This document shows, piece by piece, positions 17,040-25,718 of a stretch of 33,513 nucleotides of DNA. The DNA is taken from the NCBI GenBank assembly GCA_022968985.1, contig JALJPK010000014.1:22773-56285 (forward strand), in the 5' to 3' direction. The translations under genes were made by a program, and so were the position numbers. Origin of the DNA: Pseudomonadales bacterium. Lineage in GTDB: Bacteria; Pseudomonadota; Gammaproteobacteria; Pseudomonadales; Natronospirillaceae. The notes under the pieces were generated by a model. The model searched no databases. It saw only the letters and a program-made list of their open reading frames with translations, and was not told the origin of the DNA. Position 1 is the stretch's first letter. Each line of letters opens with the position of its first letter.

Positions 17040-17077
17040 AAAATAATACTCCAATTAAAATATTAATTGGAGTATTA
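17040..17077 (-). terminator. Long hairpin with T-run just upstream of rlu-like gene
   Basis: TAATACTCCAATTAA (17044-17058) and its exact complement TTAATTGGAGTATTA (17063-17077) flank AATA, a perfect 15-bp stem. Read on the minus strand it is followed by TTTTATATAA, so it has terminator form. It ends about 14 bases before the start at 17026, so it may act as an attenuator or block readthrough from the fimX-like operon. Confidence 0.6.
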
Positions 17078-17281
17078 GCGAACGCATTTAATAATTATCA
17101 ACCTAGTTTGCTTAAAATACTGCCTGAAAATAACATGGCTGTACTAACCACAGCAAAAAAATGTGGAACTTAAATGTAATATGAAACAGGTTTAGTCCCA
17201 AGCAAAATAGATATTAAAATGTACATCTAGTTGATGCACATAATACAAAGCTGAACCTATGCGTTTTTAGAAATAGTGTTA

Positions 17282-17323
17282 AAAAAAAGCCGAATTGATG
17301 CCATAAAGAAATATTTATGGCAT
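17282..17323 (-). terminator. Probable terminator after the fimX-like gene
   Basis: ATGCCATAAA (17298-17307) and TTTATGGCAT (17314-17323) form a perfect 10-bp stem about 12 bases past the stop of the minus-strand gene. On that strand the stem is followed, after nine bases, by eight Ts. The gap between stem and T-run makes it imperfect. Confidence 0.5.
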
Positions 17324-17334
17324 GTTAATTATAA

Positions 17335-19395
17335 TTAGTCTTCTTCAGAAAAATTATAATCCATTTGTTTCGACGGGGATTGGAAATATTGACCTTGAAT
17401 ATAGTGAACTCCAGCTTGCCATAATGTAGCCATTACAGTTGCGCTTTCAATATGTGTCACAATCGATCTTATTTCACGAGAATGAATGTCGCTAACCAAT
17501 TCATTTAACTTAGTTTGAGATTCATCTGAAGTCGCTAAATCTTTAACAAAATTTTCATGAATTTTAATATAAGTAATATTTAGGTGTTTATAAATACTTA
17601 AGTCTGATTGAATTAAACCGTATTGACTCACTGATAACGGGGTTTTAATAACATCTAAACTTTTTGAGAATGTTTTGGCTGCTTTAAGGTAAGTATGAGC
17701 AATTTCTTCTGTAATTTGTAGAGAAATTGTATCACTTGGTAAACGTGCCTCTTTTAGTAACCCATTAAACCAAGGCATAAATCCGGCATCTTGTATTGTT
17801 TCAAAGCTTATAGGTATAAATAATCGGGTATAACCGCCTTTTTGTCTTTGTTTAGCAAGGATAATGGCGCAACTTTTGATAAACCAACGATCGATTTTTG
17901 AGCTTAAACCAGAATCAACAACAGCAGTTAAAAATTCAGAACCATTTATTTCAGTGCCATCTGGAATTTGTAAGCTCAATGTTGCTTCGTAATGCTCTTT
18001 CGAATCCCCTCTTAAGCTGACAATAGGCTGAAAATAAATATTAAAGTGATCATGTTCAATTGCGTGTTTTAATTGTGATAATAATCCATCATCCACTAAG
18101 TTGGATGCATCACTAGGGTCAAATGCGACAATTGAATTATCGAGAGTGGTTTGAATGTTAGATTGATGTGCGTGGGATAATGCTTGTGCAGCATTTTCAT
18201 TTTTTTCATTTATATTTGAAATACCGATCAACGGTTTTAAGTTAAATGTTTTACCATCAACTTCGAACAGATTTTGAATAATGGCTTGTTCAATTAGTTT
18301 TGCCTGTTGTAATACGTTATCTGTACTTTGATCAGGGTAAATTATTGTAAATACATCATCACGATAACGTGCTTGTATATTCTTAGCCAACTGGTTTTGT
18401 GTAAGGATATCCGCTATGTCTTTTAATAATAAATCAGTACCAGCAATACCTACTTCATTTTTCAATTCTGAAAACTTATGAATACTTAAATAAATAACAG
18501 GTGTTTGTTGAGCGTTTTTTACAGCAAGTTCATAATAGGTATCAAGTTGATGAGTGAAATGTGTACGGTTATAAAGACCTGTTACTAAGTCTTTTTGACG
18601 CATTTCATTTAACTCTTCTTCTAATACAGTGCTGTTTTCTTCGTTTCTTCTAATTACAATCTGCAGGCAGGACTCACCATCAAAAATAGCCGGAGATAAG
18701 GTCATTTTGATCTTAAATTTACTGCCGTCTTCATGAAGGCCAACACATTCTATGTTATGTTCCCCTGTTTTTATTTTTAGTGCTTCTTTTAATTGGGTAA
18801 TATTGTTTGCATCAATCATGTCCATTATTGGCATACATGATAATTCATCCATATCATCGTAACCAAACATATCCATATAGGTTTTGTTTGCAAATATATG
18901 CATACCTTCATGAACATAGGTAATAGAATCTTTGGAGCTTTCTAATAATAATTGACACCTTTTTTGAGATTCAATTAATTCAATTTGAGATTTTCTTTTT
19001 TCACGACGAATACATAATGCTTTAAATTCTCTAGCGGTCACTAAGTGAGTATGTCTTTCTTGACTTTCAACTACTACATCTTGAAGGCCAAGAGTCATTG
19101 CATTAGCTAGATCTTCCGGGTTGTATTCATCAACTACCCCAATGATAGGAATGTCTTTTTCTGTGCCTAAAATTATTTTTGCGCATTCAATTGGGTCGAC
19201 AGTATCGGTATCCAATTTAATAAATGCTAAGTCCCAAGTTTGTGTTTTAAGCACTTGTTTCAGTTCTTGTTCACTGGCAATAAAATGGGATCTTGCTGAA
19301 AAACCATTATTACGAAGGTTGTTTAACAAAGGTTCTGCATCGCCTTGATTGTCATGCATTAACAATATTCGGATTGTTGCTTTGTTTGGTTTCAT
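17335..19395 (-). CDS. FimX-like REC-PAS-GGDEF-EAL protein, probably catalytically inactive
   Basis: The 686-residue cytoplasmic protein has four modules. A receiver-like domain (about 8-125) has Lys60 where the phosphorylated Asp would be. A PAS domain spans about 140-250, a GGDEF domain about 265-425 and an EAL domain about 440-675. The GGDEF signature is replaced by YRDDV (344-348). EAL reads EAT (470-472), and the DDFG site reads SQYG (590-593). It therefore probably neither makes nor breaks c-di-GMP but binds it. This matches FimX of Pseudomonas, a pole-localised effector that controls type IV pilus extension. It follows a PilZ-like gene by 19 bases, so the two form an operon. No pilus genes are in the window. 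Confidence 0.8.
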   Translation of the reverse strand: MKPNKATIRILLMHDNQGDAEPLLNNLRNNGFSARSHFIASEQELKQVLKTQTWDLAFIKLDTDTVDPIECAKIILGTEKDIPIIGVVDEYNPEDLANAMTLGLQDVVVESQERHTHLVTAREFKALCIRREKRKSQIELIESQKRCQLLLESSKDSITYVHEGMHIFANKTYMDMFGYDDMDELSCMPIMDMIDANNITQLKEALKIKTGEHNIECVGLHEDGSKFKIKMTLSPAIFDGESCLQIVIRRNEENSTVLEEELNEMRQKDLVTGLYNRTHFTHQLDTYYELAVKNAQQTPVIYLSIHKFSELKNEVGIAGTDLLLKDIADILTQNQLAKNIQARYRDDVFTIIYPDQSTDNVLQQAKLIEQAIIQNLFEVDGKTFNLKPLIGISNINEKNENAAQALSHAHQSNIQTTLDNSIVAFDPSDASNLVDDGLLSQLKHAIEHDHFNIYFQPIVSLRGDSKEHYEATLSLQIPDGTEINGSEFLTAVVDSGLSSKIDRWFIKSCAIILAKQRQKGGYTRLFIPISFETIQDAGFMPWFNGLLKEARLPSDTISLQITEEIAHTYLKAAKTFSKSLDVIKTPLSVSQYGLIQSDLSIYKHLNITYIKIHENFVKDLATSDESQTKLNELVSDIHSREIRSIVTHIESATVMATLWQAGVHYIQGQYFQSPSKQMDYNFSEED

Positions 19396-19414
19396 AAATA
19401 AATTCTATTCTTAA

Positions 19415-21187
19415 TTAAAGTTTACGCCACAAATTATCGAAACTATCATCACTTTCTGTTACGTTTTCTTTAACAGTTGAACCGATTATTGGGCGTACTT
19501 GAAATTGGTTAACTCGGCTTGTGCTGAGTGTTTTTTTGATAAATTGATATCGAGATTCTTCACCAGCAATATTTACTCCCACTTTCTGACTCAGTTGGAA
19601 GGGCATTTTGGCTGTTATAACAGATGCTGGTTGGCCTATCGCTTGAATTTCAGGGACATACAGGGCTCTTAAATACTCACCGTGTTCGCCAGTTTTACTT
19701 AAAATTCTAGCTGCACAGGGTTGGCAGTTGGGAGAAATTAACTCGATACCCATTTGTGTATTGCCACTTTTCCCAAAACGAATCCATCTCAAAATACCAA
19801 TATTCCAATGCGATAAATTATTTTCTTTGATGGCAACTATTTCACCAGTTACTAAATTATTGGCAGGTTTACCAGGCCATTGTAAACAATATCCGCGAGG
19901 ACTTGTATTCACCAACATTGTTTTATATTTAGGGTATGCATCGTTTTGTTTAGGTTTTGGAGCGCTAGGAGCAGTGTCACTATTAATTGGGATCAAATTA
20001 TCGCTAGCATCAAAAGAGCCTGACCATATATCTTCTGTTGGTAGAGGCTCTAAATTGTCGTCTATGAATTGATTAGTTCTAGAAACAAGTGCTATTTTTT
20101 CTTTACTAATTTGCTCGGCTAAACTTTTACCATCTGATAAGTGGTAATGAGTAGCACTTAAACCAATACATACATATGTTTCACCCGTTGCATTAAATCG
20201 TGAGAATGTGCGTTGTTTCATCCCCCCCCAAGACTGAATAAGATGTTGTAATAAATTAGTATCAATACCTTCTGGTACATTGATATCTGTTTTTTTACCG
20301 TCTTTGGTTAAAAATGCTAAGTGTTGATGTAAAGATCGTATTAAATGTAATGTATTAATACCGTTGTATTGAGCTAGATTTGAAATTTTAGCTAAATAAC
20401 GATAAATCGGTGCACCATCACTATCAGGGTCAATTAAAATGACATCTTTTTCTGCGACAACAGTATTGAGTTCAACTTTGTGCACCCATAATTCAATAGA
20501 TTCATAAATTAAGGACAAATCGACTTTTTGTAGTTGATTAGGTTGGGCGGTACTTAAAAGGATCCCTCTTAAATAACATTGCTCTACAGTCAACTTAGTA
20601 TTGTATTTATTTAAAGGGTCCAACGTAGCAAAGTTTTCAACTTGCAGTGCTTTTGCCATAAAATATATTTGGTGAATTTCTTTCCATAAACCAGGAGGGT
20701 TAGGAAGGTATAGCTTGTAATTTCTAAGTAAACTCGGTGTTAAATCACATAAACAACGGTGCACAGCAATATTAACAAATTCTTTTGTTTTGCTCGAATT
20801 CCCATGTGCCTGAATATATTCTTTAACAACCGATTTATAACCGGTTGCTAGATGCAGCTGTAATGATTGCGATAAATTGGCCACTTTCTTTTGAGAATCA
20901 TCTAATACTAAGGCGTGCTCTAGGTATTTTCTTGTTAGGGCATCACACACGTAATATAGAGGTTTACGAATTAGCTCAAGCATATCAAAGCGAGTATGCT
21001 CTGATACTTTTAATTGATTAATTTCAATAATTGCATGGTAAAGAAGTCTTGATGTCTCACCAATATTGGCGATTGGAAGATTTTTCACCCAATTATTTAA
21101 CTGACGTACTGACGCTTCGCAAAACGAAAGAGAGTCTAATTTTTTTGGTGCAATTTTTAAGTATTCTAAATCTGCTTTATTAAACAT
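19415..21187 (-). CDS. Large protein with C-terminal PilZ-like domain
   Basis: The 590-residue product is soluble, with a mostly helical N-terminal 400 residues of no recognised family. The C-terminal region (about 435-510) resembles PilZ: NTSPRGYCLQW in place of the D/N-x-S-x-x-G motif, a hydrophobic strand, then IGILRWIRFGKSGNTQMGIELI. The arginine pair that usually precedes the motif (RxxxR) is not evident (KYKTM), so c-di-GMP binding is uncertain. It sits 19 bases upstream of the fimX-like gene on the same strand, implying a shared c-di-GMP output role. ATG 21187 has AAGGA about 12 bases upstream. Similar proteins are sometimes labelled molecular chaperone, without evidence that I can see here. 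Confidence 0.65.
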   Translation of the reverse strand: MFNKADLEYLKIAPKKLDSLSFCEASVRQLNNWVKNLPIANIGETSRLLYHAIIEINQLKVSEHTRFDMLELIRKPLYYVCDALTRKYLEHALVLDDSQKKVANLSQSLQLHLATGYKSVVKEYIQAHGNSSKTKEFVNIAVHRCLCDLTPSLLRNYKLYLPNPPGLWKEIHQIYFMAKALQVENFATLDPLNKYNTKLTVEQCYLRGILLSTAQPNQLQKVDLSLIYESIELWVHKVELNTVVAEKDVILIDPDSDGAPIYRYLAKISNLAQYNGINTLHLIRSLHQHLAFLTKDGKKTDINVPEGIDTNLLQHLIQSWGGMKQRTFSRFNATGETYVCIGLSATHYHLSDGKSLAEQISKEKIALVSRTNQFIDDNLEPLPTEDIWSGSFDASDNLIPINSDTAPSAPKPKQNDAYPKYKTMLVNTSPRGYCLQWPGKPANNLVTGEIVAIKENNLSHWNIGILRWIRFGKSGNTQMGIELISPNCQPCAARILSKTGEHGEYLRALYVPEIQAIGQPASVITAKMPFQLSQKVGVNIAGEESRYQFIKKTLSTSRVNQFQVRPIIGSTVKENVTESDDSFDNLWRKL

Positions 21188-21295
21188 AGTACTTTTATAT
21201 CCTTGTTTTTGGACGAATCAATATTTATTGATTGGCCATAACATGCTAACTAGGAAGATTAAATTTTAATTGATCATCTAAGGTGCTTATTTTTT

Positions 21296-21326
21296 ATTGG
21301 CAGTAGATAACCTTAACCTTGCCAAT
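21296..21326. repeat. Inverted repeat upstream of the PilZ-like gene
   Basis: ATTGGCA (21296-21302) and TGCCAAT (21320-21326) are exact complements with a 17-base spacer. They lie in the 193-base gap between epmB and the PilZ-like gene. This could be a regulator site about 110 bases before the start, but 7-bp arms are close to chance level. Confidence 0.3.
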
Positions 21327-21380
21327 ATACCGATAACTTTGTCAATTAGGTAGCCCGACACTTAAAAAAAATCATTTTTT

Positions 21381-22385
21381 TTACATTATTATTGTTTTAT
21401 TAGACTCGTTTGGCTCTTCTAGTGCTAACTTGGGCACAAGATACCCCGAAAGATTTGCTTGGATCTGGGTATATATCTGCTTTGCTCGTGCAATTGTTAT
21501 ATCGAAATGAGCAGCGCCTTGAACTTTATCTAATAAATGCAGGTAATATGGTAGTACATTACAGTCAAAAAGGCGGTGACTTAATGCAATTAATACTCTG
21601 GAATCGTCATTTATTGTTTTAAGTAACACAGATTGGTTTAATAATGTGAAATTATGTTCATGTAAACTTAAGCAGGCTTGTTTGACGGCTGAATTTAATT
21701 CATTGGCATGGTTACTGTGAATGACCATTATCAGTTTTTTTGTGCACGATTTAAAAATATTTAAGAAATCTTGGTCCACTCTGCTAGGTAATACAACGGG
21801 AATTCTTGAATGGAATCGAATTGTTTTAATTGTGAGGATGTTTTCTAAGTCATTGATCATCAATGACAGTGTACTGTCAGCTAATGACAAAGGGTCACCT
21901 CCAGAGAAAATCAGCTCATCTACTTCTGGATGCGCTTTTAAATAATCAATTGTTTTTAACCACTGTTTTGTGGAATGTCTATTTTGCTCGTAAGGGAAAT
22001 GCCTTCTAAAACAATAACGGCAGTGAATAGCACAGCTGCCAGTGGCAACAACTAATATTCGGTTATTGTATTTATGTACGATTGAGGTTTGTGGGTTCTG
22101 ACTTTTTTCTTGTAACGGATCGTTACTGAAGCCTTCTATTATCTTGTTTTCTTCTATTGTAGGCAGGATTTGTAACAATAATGGGTCTTTTGGGTTACCT
22201 TTTTGAATGCAGCTTAAATAGTTTTTAGTAGCTTTAATGACAAAGTCATTATGATCAATAAATGTATTGTCCATAGGTAATTGGCAATAATCTAATAATT
22301 CTTTAAGGCTCAATTTTGCCTGAGAAAGTTCGATTTGCCATGGCTTTTTTTTACTAGCGACAGTTTGGTTTAAAACAGTTATCAT
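21381..22385 (-). CDS. epmB: EF-P (R)-beta-lysine 2,3-aminomutase
   Basis: EpmB (YjeK) is a radical-SAM, PLP-dependent aminomutase that turns lysine into (R)-beta-lysine for attachment to EF-P. The 334-residue product has the iron-sulfur motif CAIHCRYC (Cys118, Cys122, Cys125), the SGGDPL segment, and a C-terminal [16 protein letters not shown]. Lys330 is the expected PLP lysine there. EpmB enzymes are shorter than the clostridial lysine 2,3-aminomutases, as seen here. The gene is divergent from efp with only 35 bases between start codons. epmA lies on the other side of efp, so the lysylation pair and its substrate are together. Confidence 0.93.
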   Translation of the reverse strand: MITVLNQTVASKKKPWQIELSQAKLSLKELLDYCQLPMDNTFIDHNDFVIKATKNYLSCIQKGNPKDPLLLQILPTIEENKIIEGFSNDPLQEKSQNPQTSIVHKYNNRILVVATGSCAIHCRYCFRRHFPYEQNRHSTKQWLKTIDYLKAHPEVDELIFSGGDPLSLADSTLSLMINDLENILTIKTIRFHSRIPVVLPSRVDQDFLNIFKSCTKKLIMVIHSNHANELNSAVKQACLSLHEHNFTLLNQSVLLKTINDDSRVLIALSHRLFDCNVLPYYLHLLDKVQGAAHFDITIARAKQIYTQIQANLSGYLVPKLALEEPNESNKTIIM

Positions 22386-22420
22386 ATTGGCCGATTTTTA
22401 TAGTATTTGGGATATTAACA

Positions 22421-22990
22421 ATGGCGAACTATTCTACCAGTGAATTCAAATCAGGTCTTAAAGTTTTGTTAGATGGCGATCCATGTTCGATCGTCGAAAA
22501 CGAATTTGTAAAACCTGGGAAAGGGCAAGCATTTAGTCGTGTAAAGCTGAAAAATTTAACAAATGGGCGTACTTGGGAAAGAACGTTTAAATCAGGTGAG
22601 TCTCTTGAAGCTGCTGACGTGATGGAATATAGCATGGAATATTCTTACACAGATGGTGAATTCTGGTATTTCATGGCAACAGACGGTACGTTTGAGCAGT
22701 ACAGCGGTGACGCTAAGTCTATTTCAGATGTTAAAAATTGGTTAAAAGAACAAGTTGTCTATGACGTGACATTGTTTAATGGCGCAATATTAACCGTTTC
22801 TCCACCAAACTTTATTGAGTTAGTGATTACTGAAACGGATCCTGGTGTTAAATGTGATACCGCTAATGGTGGTTCAAAACCAGCGATAATGATAACGGGC
22901 GCGACAGTTCGTGTGCCATTGTTCATAGCTGAAGGTGAGACAATTCGTATTGATACACGTACGGGTGAATATTCAGGTCGAGCTAAATAG
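22421..22990 (+). CDS. efp: Translation elongation factor P
   Basis: EF-P binds between the P and E sites and relieves stalling at polyproline stretches. The 189-residue protein has the three-domain EF-P layout. The modified lysine is Lys34 in VKPGKGQAF, the position beta-lysylated by EpmA in E. coli. The C-terminal signature reads [30 protein letters not shown]. It is divergent from epmB and is followed by a strong terminator, then epmA. Since that terminator separates the two genes, epmA may depend on readthrough or on a promoter inside the efp end. Confidence 0.98.
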   Translation: MANYSTSEFKSGLKVLLDGDPCSIVENEFVKPGKGQAFSRVKLKNLTNGRTWERTFKSGESLEAADVMEYSMEYSYTDGEFWYFMATDGTFEQYSGDAKSISDVKNWLKEQVVYDVTLFNGAILTVSPPNFIELVITETDPGVKCDTANGGSKPAIMITGATVRVPLFIAEGETIRIDTRTGEYSGRAK

Positions 22991-23014
22991 TTTTACAATT
23001 AGGTAATTATTATT

Positions 23015-23039
23015 AAAGCGATGTTACATCGCTTTTTTT
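23015..23039 (+). terminator. Intrinsic terminator after efp
   Basis: AAAGCGATG (23015-23023) pairs perfectly with CATCGCTTT (23027-23035) around a TTA loop, followed by more Ts to 23039. It directly abuts the first possible ATG of epmA at 23040. Confidence 0.9.
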
Positions 23040-23057
23040 ATGCGTGGAAAAAACGTT

Positions 23058-24011
23058 ATGCAAAACCAATCCCAGCTTTGGCGACCTAGTGCGTCTATCG
23101 AAAATCTTAAAAAACGCGCAAAAATCATTGGTGAAATTCGGAGTTTTTTTGATGGCAGAGATTGTTTTGAAGTCAGTACCCCGTTATTAAGTCAATTTGG
23201 AAATACAGATCCCAATTTGGATAGTTTCATAGTAGCGCAAAGTGGTTACTTAAATACGTCTCCAGAGTTTCATATGAAACGATTATTAGCTTCGGGCTCA
23301 GGTGCAATTTATCAAATCTGTTCTGCATTTCGCTGTGAAGAACAAGGTATGAAGCATAATAGCGAATTCACTTTGCTCGAATGGTATCGTCCGTTTTGGT
23401 CTATTGATGAATTAATGCTAGAGATGATTGAGTTGTTACATCGGATATTTCCTAAGCGTGAAGTGGAAACATTAACCTACGGACAAGCATTGTTTCATGC
23501 TACTGGAATTAACTGGTTGCAAGATTCAACGCAGTACATTGAACAAATAACAAAAAAGTTACTTGGCGAGATCCCAAAGGATTTGGAGCGAGATGAGTTA
23601 TTAGACTTATTATTTTGTACGATCGTTGAGCCGAGTTTGCCTGCAGATAAATGGTGTTTTATTACACATTACCCCCCTTCACAAGCAGCACTGGCTAAAA
23701 AAATCTTAAATAAAAATGGGGACGAAGTGGCGATGCGTTTCGAGTTGTATTCTGGTGGGGTTGAATTGGCCAATGGTTATTGGGAGTTGACCGACTGGCA
23801 AGAACAATTAAATCGATTTGAAGACGATAATCAACAACGTAAAAAACATGATAAAGCGGAAATTAAAATCGATACATTGTTAGTAGACGCTTTAAAATAC
23901 TCAATGCCTGATTGTTCTGGGGTGGCGTTAGGCCTTGATAGAGTAATGATGCTTGTATTACAGCAAGATGATATCAAACAAGTAATAAGTTTTGATTCCC
24001 AGCGAGCCTAG
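23058..24011 (+). CDS. epmA: EF-P lysine ligase EpmA (GenX/PoxA)
   Basis: EpmA is a truncated class II lysyl-tRNA synthetase paralogue that attaches (R)-beta-lysine to Lys34 of EF-P. It lacks the anticodon-binding domain. The 317-residue product begins QLWRPSASIENLKKRAKI, as in E. coli EpmA. Class II motif 2 region SAFRCEEQGMKHNSEFTLLEWYRP and motif 3 region GVALGLDRVMML are visible, and GGVELANGYWELTD lies between. ATG 23058 with GTGGAAA upstream fits the homologues better than ATG 23040, which directly abuts the efp terminator T-run. The enzyme for the later hydroxylation step, EpmC, is not in the window. Confidence 0.93.
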   Translation: MQNQSQLWRPSASIENLKKRAKIIGEIRSFFDGRDCFEVSTPLLSQFGNTDPNLDSFIVAQSGYLNTSPEFHMKRLLASGSGAIYQICSAFRCEEQGMKHNSEFTLLEWYRPFWSIDELMLEMIELLHRIFPKREVETLTYGQALFHATGINWLQDSTQYIEQITKKLLGEIPKDLERDELLDLLFCTIVEPSLPADKWCFITHYPPSQAALAKKILNKNGDEVAMRFELYSGGVELANGYWELTDWQEQLNRFEDDNQQRKKHDKAEIKIDTLLVDALKYSMPDCSGVALGLDRVMMLVLQQDDIKQVISFDSQRA

Positions 24012-24188
24012 TTTTTCAGGTGAGATTGATGTTAAATATTGGTTTGAGAGCTTTTTAAAATAAAAATTCATGTAAATAATAATAAATCTGATTATTTTTG
24101 CTTAAATAAAGAATCAAAGCTCGGCTTGTTTGGTAATAAATAAGTAACTGCGTTAAAATAGGCGCTGTTATTTAAGAAATCCCTCCTA

Positions 24189-24836
24189 ATGTTAGAAAAT
24201 TCCATTTTATTACCCGCGCTTATTATTGGTTTAATTCATGCTTTTGAACCCGATCATGTTATGGCGGTTTCTAGTATGCACAATAAAAAAGGCTCCTTTT
24301 TAAAGTTCAGTCGGTACGCTTTAACTTGGGCATTTGGACATGGTCTAACGGTCATAATCCTTGGTATGATTGCCATGTTACTTAATTGGCGGTTGCCTGA
24401 AAACTATTCTGATATGGCTGAATGGTTTGTGGGTATTGTGTTAATAATATTAGGGGTGTGGAACCTATTTAATATTTGGCGTAAAAAGTTAACGTTAGAT
24501 GCGCATAAACACGGTAATGTTAAACATGTGCATTGGGTAGTGAAAAAACAAAAGCATAGTGAGCATGTGCCCTTATTCGTGGGGGTTTTACACGGTTTTG
24601 CTGGTAGTGCCCCTGTATTAGCTTTGATGCCTACAATGAATGGCTCGGCCTTATGGCTTTCGATTATGTACTTGGGGATTTTTTCAGGAGGAGTGATTGC
24701 TTCTATGACTTTATTAGCAGCAATATTGTCAATTAGTCATAAAAAAATAGCCGATCAATCTCAAAAATTCGCTTTAGGTTTTCAGGCGTTTCTTGGTTTG
24801 ATGGCTATTTCTATTGGTATTATTTGGATTAGTTAA
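24189..24836 (+). CDS. Nickel/cobalt permease-like membrane protein (UreH/HupE/NicO type)
   Basis: The 215-residue inner-membrane protein has about six hydrophobic helices and a His-rich loop (about residues 98-123, with HKHGNVKHVHW and KHSEHVP). Near the N-terminus, HAFEPDH (residues 17-23) matches the His-x4-Asp-His signature of nickel/cobalt transporters. It resembles proteins annotated as urease accessory protein UreH or related NicO transporters. No urease, hydrogenase or cobalamin genes are nearby, so the metal and purpose are unknown; nickel or cobalt uptake or efflux is inferred. The start lacks a clear Shine-Dalgarno site. It converges on bamD, and the two ends overlap by eight bases. 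Confidence 0.7.
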   Translation: MLENSILLPALIIGLIHAFEPDHVMAVSSMHNKKGSFLKFSRYALTWAFGHGLTVIILGMIAMLLNWRLPENYSDMAEWFVGIVLIILGVWNLFNIWRKKLTLDAHKHGNVKHVHWVVKKQKHSEHVPLFVGVLHGFAGSAPVLALMPTMNGSALWLSIMYLGIFSGGVIASMTLLAAILSISHKKIADQSQKFALGFQAFLGLMAISIGIIWIS

Positions 24837-25647
24837 AAAAACCGAGTGTTAATATTCGAACCCAAAGTCGTTTTTCTTCAATAAAAGGTGTTTTAAAGCT
24901 GCCAGATTGTAGTGCCAAATGCTCGGGGAAATATTTAGTCAACAAAGATAATGCTTGATCCGATTGTAATTGATTACCCAAAGCGTTATTTGCAAGAATC
25001 AATATACTTAAAGCGTCACCCTGTTGTTGTGTTTCTGGGAAATTTCCCATGACATAATTAGCGCGATTGATTGCGGCAACATAATTTTGACCATTTAAGT
25101 AAAATAAACCAATACGGTTTTCATAAGCAGCAAAGTTTTCTTTTAGAATACGCATTTTAGCCTGAGATTGGGCTCTGTATTGGGTGCTAGGGAAAACAGT
25201 TGTTAGTTGTTGGAAGCTTGTAAACGCTTCTTTACCCGATGATTGGTCGAATCCTTCTGGGCCTCGCTTTAATAAAGCAGATGCAGAGGATTGATATTCA
25301 GAATAATAAGACATAGCCTTAATAAAGTAGGCATAATCTAATTGTTCGTGATCCAAATTAAATCGAATAAAGCGTTCAGCATGTAACGCTGCAATAGAAA
25401 AAGCATTATTTTGATAATGCGCATATATAAGTTGAAGTTTAACTTCATTAGAATATAAGCCGAACGGGAATCGTGTAGCTAACGATTCAAGTTGACTAAT
25501 TGCTAGGGGATAGTTTTTTTGCTCTAAATAACTTTGAGCATTTTCGAACAATTCACCTTCACTTTTAAGGTCATCAACAAGACTGCCAGAAGCACAAGCT
25601 TGTAAAAAACAAATAAAAATACAAGATAATAATAATTTTGACTGCAT
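24829..25647 (-). CDS. bamD: Outer-membrane assembly lipoprotein BamD (ComL)
   Basis: BamD is the essential lipoprotein of the BAM complex and works with BamA at the inner face of the outer membrane. From ATG 25647 the product is 272 residues with a lipoprotein signal ending in Leu-Gln-Ala-Cys18. TPR-like repeats follow, including YLEQKNYPLAISQLESLATRFPFG and the HYQNNAFSIAALHAERFIRF pair. A TTG at 25659 would add four residues and is not needed. It is divergent from rluD, the same arrangement as in E. coli and pseudomonads. A CRP-like palindrome lies between the two starts. Confidence 0.93.
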   Translation of the reverse strand: MQSKLLLSCIFICFLQACASGSLVDDLKSEGELFENAQSYLEQKNYPLAISQLESLATRFPFGLYSNEVKLQLIYAHYQNNAFSIAALHAERFIRFNLDHEQLDYAYFIKAMSYYSEYQSSASALLKRGPEGFDQSSGKEAFTSFQQLTTVFPSTQYRAQSQAKMRILKENFAAYENRIGLFYLNGQNYVAAINRANYVMGNFPETQQQGDALSILILANNALGNQLQSDQALSLLTKYFPEHLALQSGSFKTPFIEEKRLWVRILTLGFFN

Positions 25648-25670
25648 TACACTAACCAAATAGATAAAAT

Positions 25671-25692
25671 AGCTGTGTATTTAACCACAGCT
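25671..25692. promoter_or_regulatory. CRP/Vfr-like palindrome between bamD and rluD
   Basis: AGCTGTG (25671-25677) and CACAGCT (25686-25692) are exact complements with an eight-base spacer. TGTG-N8-CACA is the core spacing of CRP-family sites (TGTGA-N6-TCACA). The site lies 23 bases from the bamD start and 26 from the rluD start, so it would overlap both promoters. Confidence 0.45.
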
Positions 25693-25718
25693 TTGACTTT
25701 AGCCCAACTGGAAAAACC

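Larger units (their letters stand above)
17027..17334. other. 308-base non-coding stretch between the rlu-like and fimX-like genes
   Basis: I see no convincing gene here. It contains two perfect inverted repeats, a 15-bp stem at 17044-17077 and a 10-bp stem at 17298-17323, both best read on the minus strand. The rest is AT-rich with short A runs. If a transcript crosses it on the minus strand, it would form a structured leader for the rlu-like gene. Confidence 0.6.

Noticed and set aside
19728..20072. Plus-strand open frame of 114 codons inside the PilZ-like gene
   Set aside because: It looks hydrophobic only because it is the complement of conserved PilZ-like codons; no start signals.
24012..24188. 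Promoter for the permease gene (TAAAAT at 24154-24159)
   Set aside because: The nearest TTGTTT at 24126 gives a 22-base spacer, too long for a sigma-70 promoter.
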